Origin: Eulemur rufifrons | Taxonomy: Eukaryota > Chordata > Mammalia > Primates > Lemuridae | Length of the DNA stretch: 64,000 bases | Reading direction: 5' to 3' | Assembly: GCF_041146395.1 (NCBI RefSeq) | Contig: NC_091006.1 | Coordinates: forward strand, 5,276,001 to 5,340,000 | In this document: one piece after another, positions 62,591 through 64,000 of the stretch | How the letters are laid out: each line of letters starts with the position of its first letter | Numbering within the stretch: position 1 is the stretch's first letter | Notes under the pieces: model-generated | Databases searched by the model: none | What the model was told of the DNA's origin: nothing | The model's input: the letters and a program-made list of their open reading frames with translations, nothing else | Position numbers and translations under genes: made by a program

Positions 62591-64000
62591 AGTTGATACT
62601 TTTAGCTCAAGTCGAAGCAATATTAAACAAAAGAACTTTACCTCATCTCATGAGGAGGCAGCAGGCATGGCAGGCAACTAGAGTTTTTGGATTCTTCCCC
62701 CAAGTGGTAGTAAAAATGTCCTTACTTAATTTGTGTTTCAGCACTTCTAATCTTGGGGAACTCACAAAATTGTAAGGTTATCCATTCACCATATGATAGT
62801 ATTATCTAAAATTAGAGGGTCCATATTAGGGTAGAGGACTCAAAATAGGAATCTTTTTTTCTCAAGGTATAAATTTGGAACTCTGAGTGGGCTTACTCTC
62901 AATTCTTAAAATGTATGTGTTTGATATAGATGCAAACAGAATCAGAATAAGAATAAATCTTAAATCTATTCAGTGTAAGGCCTTTTTATCTGAGTTTCTT
63001 TATAAGAGGATTGAGTCTCTCAATCTTGTCTTCAGTGCTGAAGCCCAAATAGAGTATCTGATATCTCTGTCCCATCAGCCTCTAATTACACTCACCATTT
63101 CTACAGTGAAGATTGCCGCCCAATATTAAGGGGATTACTAGGGAAGCAGTATACTGCAGTGAAATTTAAATTTTAAAAGGAATAAAATGAATTTTGTTCT
63201 CAGAAGCTAACCTAATGTTTAATCCAGGAAATATTTTAACATTGTAAAAAAAATAAGGATATACAGCACTATTGATGTTATTTAACATTATTTTGGAGAC
63301 ATTAACTAAAACACTTACACAAGAAAAAAATAGGTTAAAAATTACCAAAGAGGATATAAGATTATCACTTTTAATACATGATATGACTTTGTACCTGGAA
63401 AAGCAAATCTACTTCTAACTAGCACTTTGAAATAAGCAAGACTCTTTATTAAGTAAGCAAAATAAATTGCTTTTTTAATCATCATAATTTCTACTCTCAA
63501 CCATCTCTGTGGGCTAATTTTTTGTTGCCCTGGATAAAAACTTGTGCAAGCTCTACAATTGTTTTGATCATTCTTTGGTATCCTTTGATGGTTTTCAGTC
63601 ACAAGATCAGTCTCATTTTACTAATTACAACCCTAGCTCAGTGGAATAATATGTAAGTTTTATTTAAAGCTTCTTCTCTGAGCTCAGGCTTGCTTCAGGC
63701 TAGAACTTTGCATTGTGAAAGGGGGACATATTAAACTTCTCAATTTCCTTATCCTGAGCTGCTCTTTCTCCCACCTAATAGGCAGTCTCTGGATCCTATG
63801 AGATTAGAACAGAGGCAGGGAAAAGGAGGTAAGGAAAAGGAAAGTCTTTCTTGACTTGTTTTGGTGTTGGTCTCTCTTTCCTTGATGGATGTTTAACACT
63901 CCTTTTCTAATAGAGTTTTTTTATGGGTTTCTCAGAGAAGTCCCTATTGGAAACCTGTAATTGTTTTTTCTGTGATATGGGCAGCACATCTTGAAATGGC
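62591..64000. other. Right end: presumed ZNF829 intron, nothing recognised
   Basis: No KRAB motif on the + strand and no clear repeat. Expected to be intron upstream of the ZNF829 KRAB-A exon. Confidence 0.4.

Noticed and set aside
62593..62775. Short frame with LLAQVEAILNKRTL, faintly like an integrase motif
   Set aside because: Only one motif-length resemblance, no neighbouring polymerase or integrase sequence; likely chance.

Overview
This window is nuclear DNA of a strepsirrhine (lemur-like) primate. About ten full-length Alu copies carry the long AT-rich linker between the two arms that is typical of lemur Alus. They sit among L1, L2, MIR, MER2, Tigger, MLT1/MaLR and ERV repeats. Everything gene-like belongs to a KRAB C2H2 zinc-finger (KZNF) cluster corresponding to part of human 19q13.12. 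There are no prokaryotic features, CRISPR arrays or operons.

Layout, left to right: (1) 3921-5341, + strand, the terminal exon of ZNF382 (9 intact fingers); its upstream exons lie left of the window. (2) 6572-7114, + strand, a decayed zinc-finger array, cut off by an Alu. (3) 9.3-12.3 kb, a 38-bp perfect palindrome inside an L1, a CpG-rich promoter-like island with no recognisable gene, and a diverged duplicated segment on either side of it. (4) 13623-14189, a solo endogenous retroviral LTR on the - strand. (5) 20053-29942, - strand, a complete four-coding-exon KRAB-A/KRAB-B gene with 13 fingers (546 aa) that I cannot name with confidence; its CpG-island promoter is at about 31.0-31.7 kb. Decayed fingers continue past its stop codon. 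(6) 39293-55310, - strand, complete ZNF568 (five coding exons, 646 aa, 15 fingers). (7) 59.4-60.1 kb, a bidirectional CpG-island promoter driving ZNF568 leftward and, rightward, the first exons of a gene matching ZNF829 (a short exon encodes MHDELLQAISK). The rest of that gene lies right of the window.

These proteins are expected to bind DNA through their finger arrays and to recruit TRIM28/KAP1 through KRAB, giving heterochromatin at target sites. From memory, human ZNF382 and ZNF568 both lie on the + strand about 0.3 Mb apart; here they converge, with stop codons about 34 kb apart. This suggests a lineage-specific inversion whose breakpoint would fall in the odd 5.3-20 kb interval, or an assembly join there. 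The ZNF568/ZNF829 head-to-head pair is preserved.

Splice sites and exon phases were read by hand and agree across each gene. Gene names and repeat-family names come from recognition, not from a search. No wholly new system was found. The most interesting items are the seven-finger duplication in ZNF568 with identical base-contact residues in five finger pairs, the orphan island and possible breakpoint, two fossil finger arrays, and mirror-image CA/GT tracts around the promoters.
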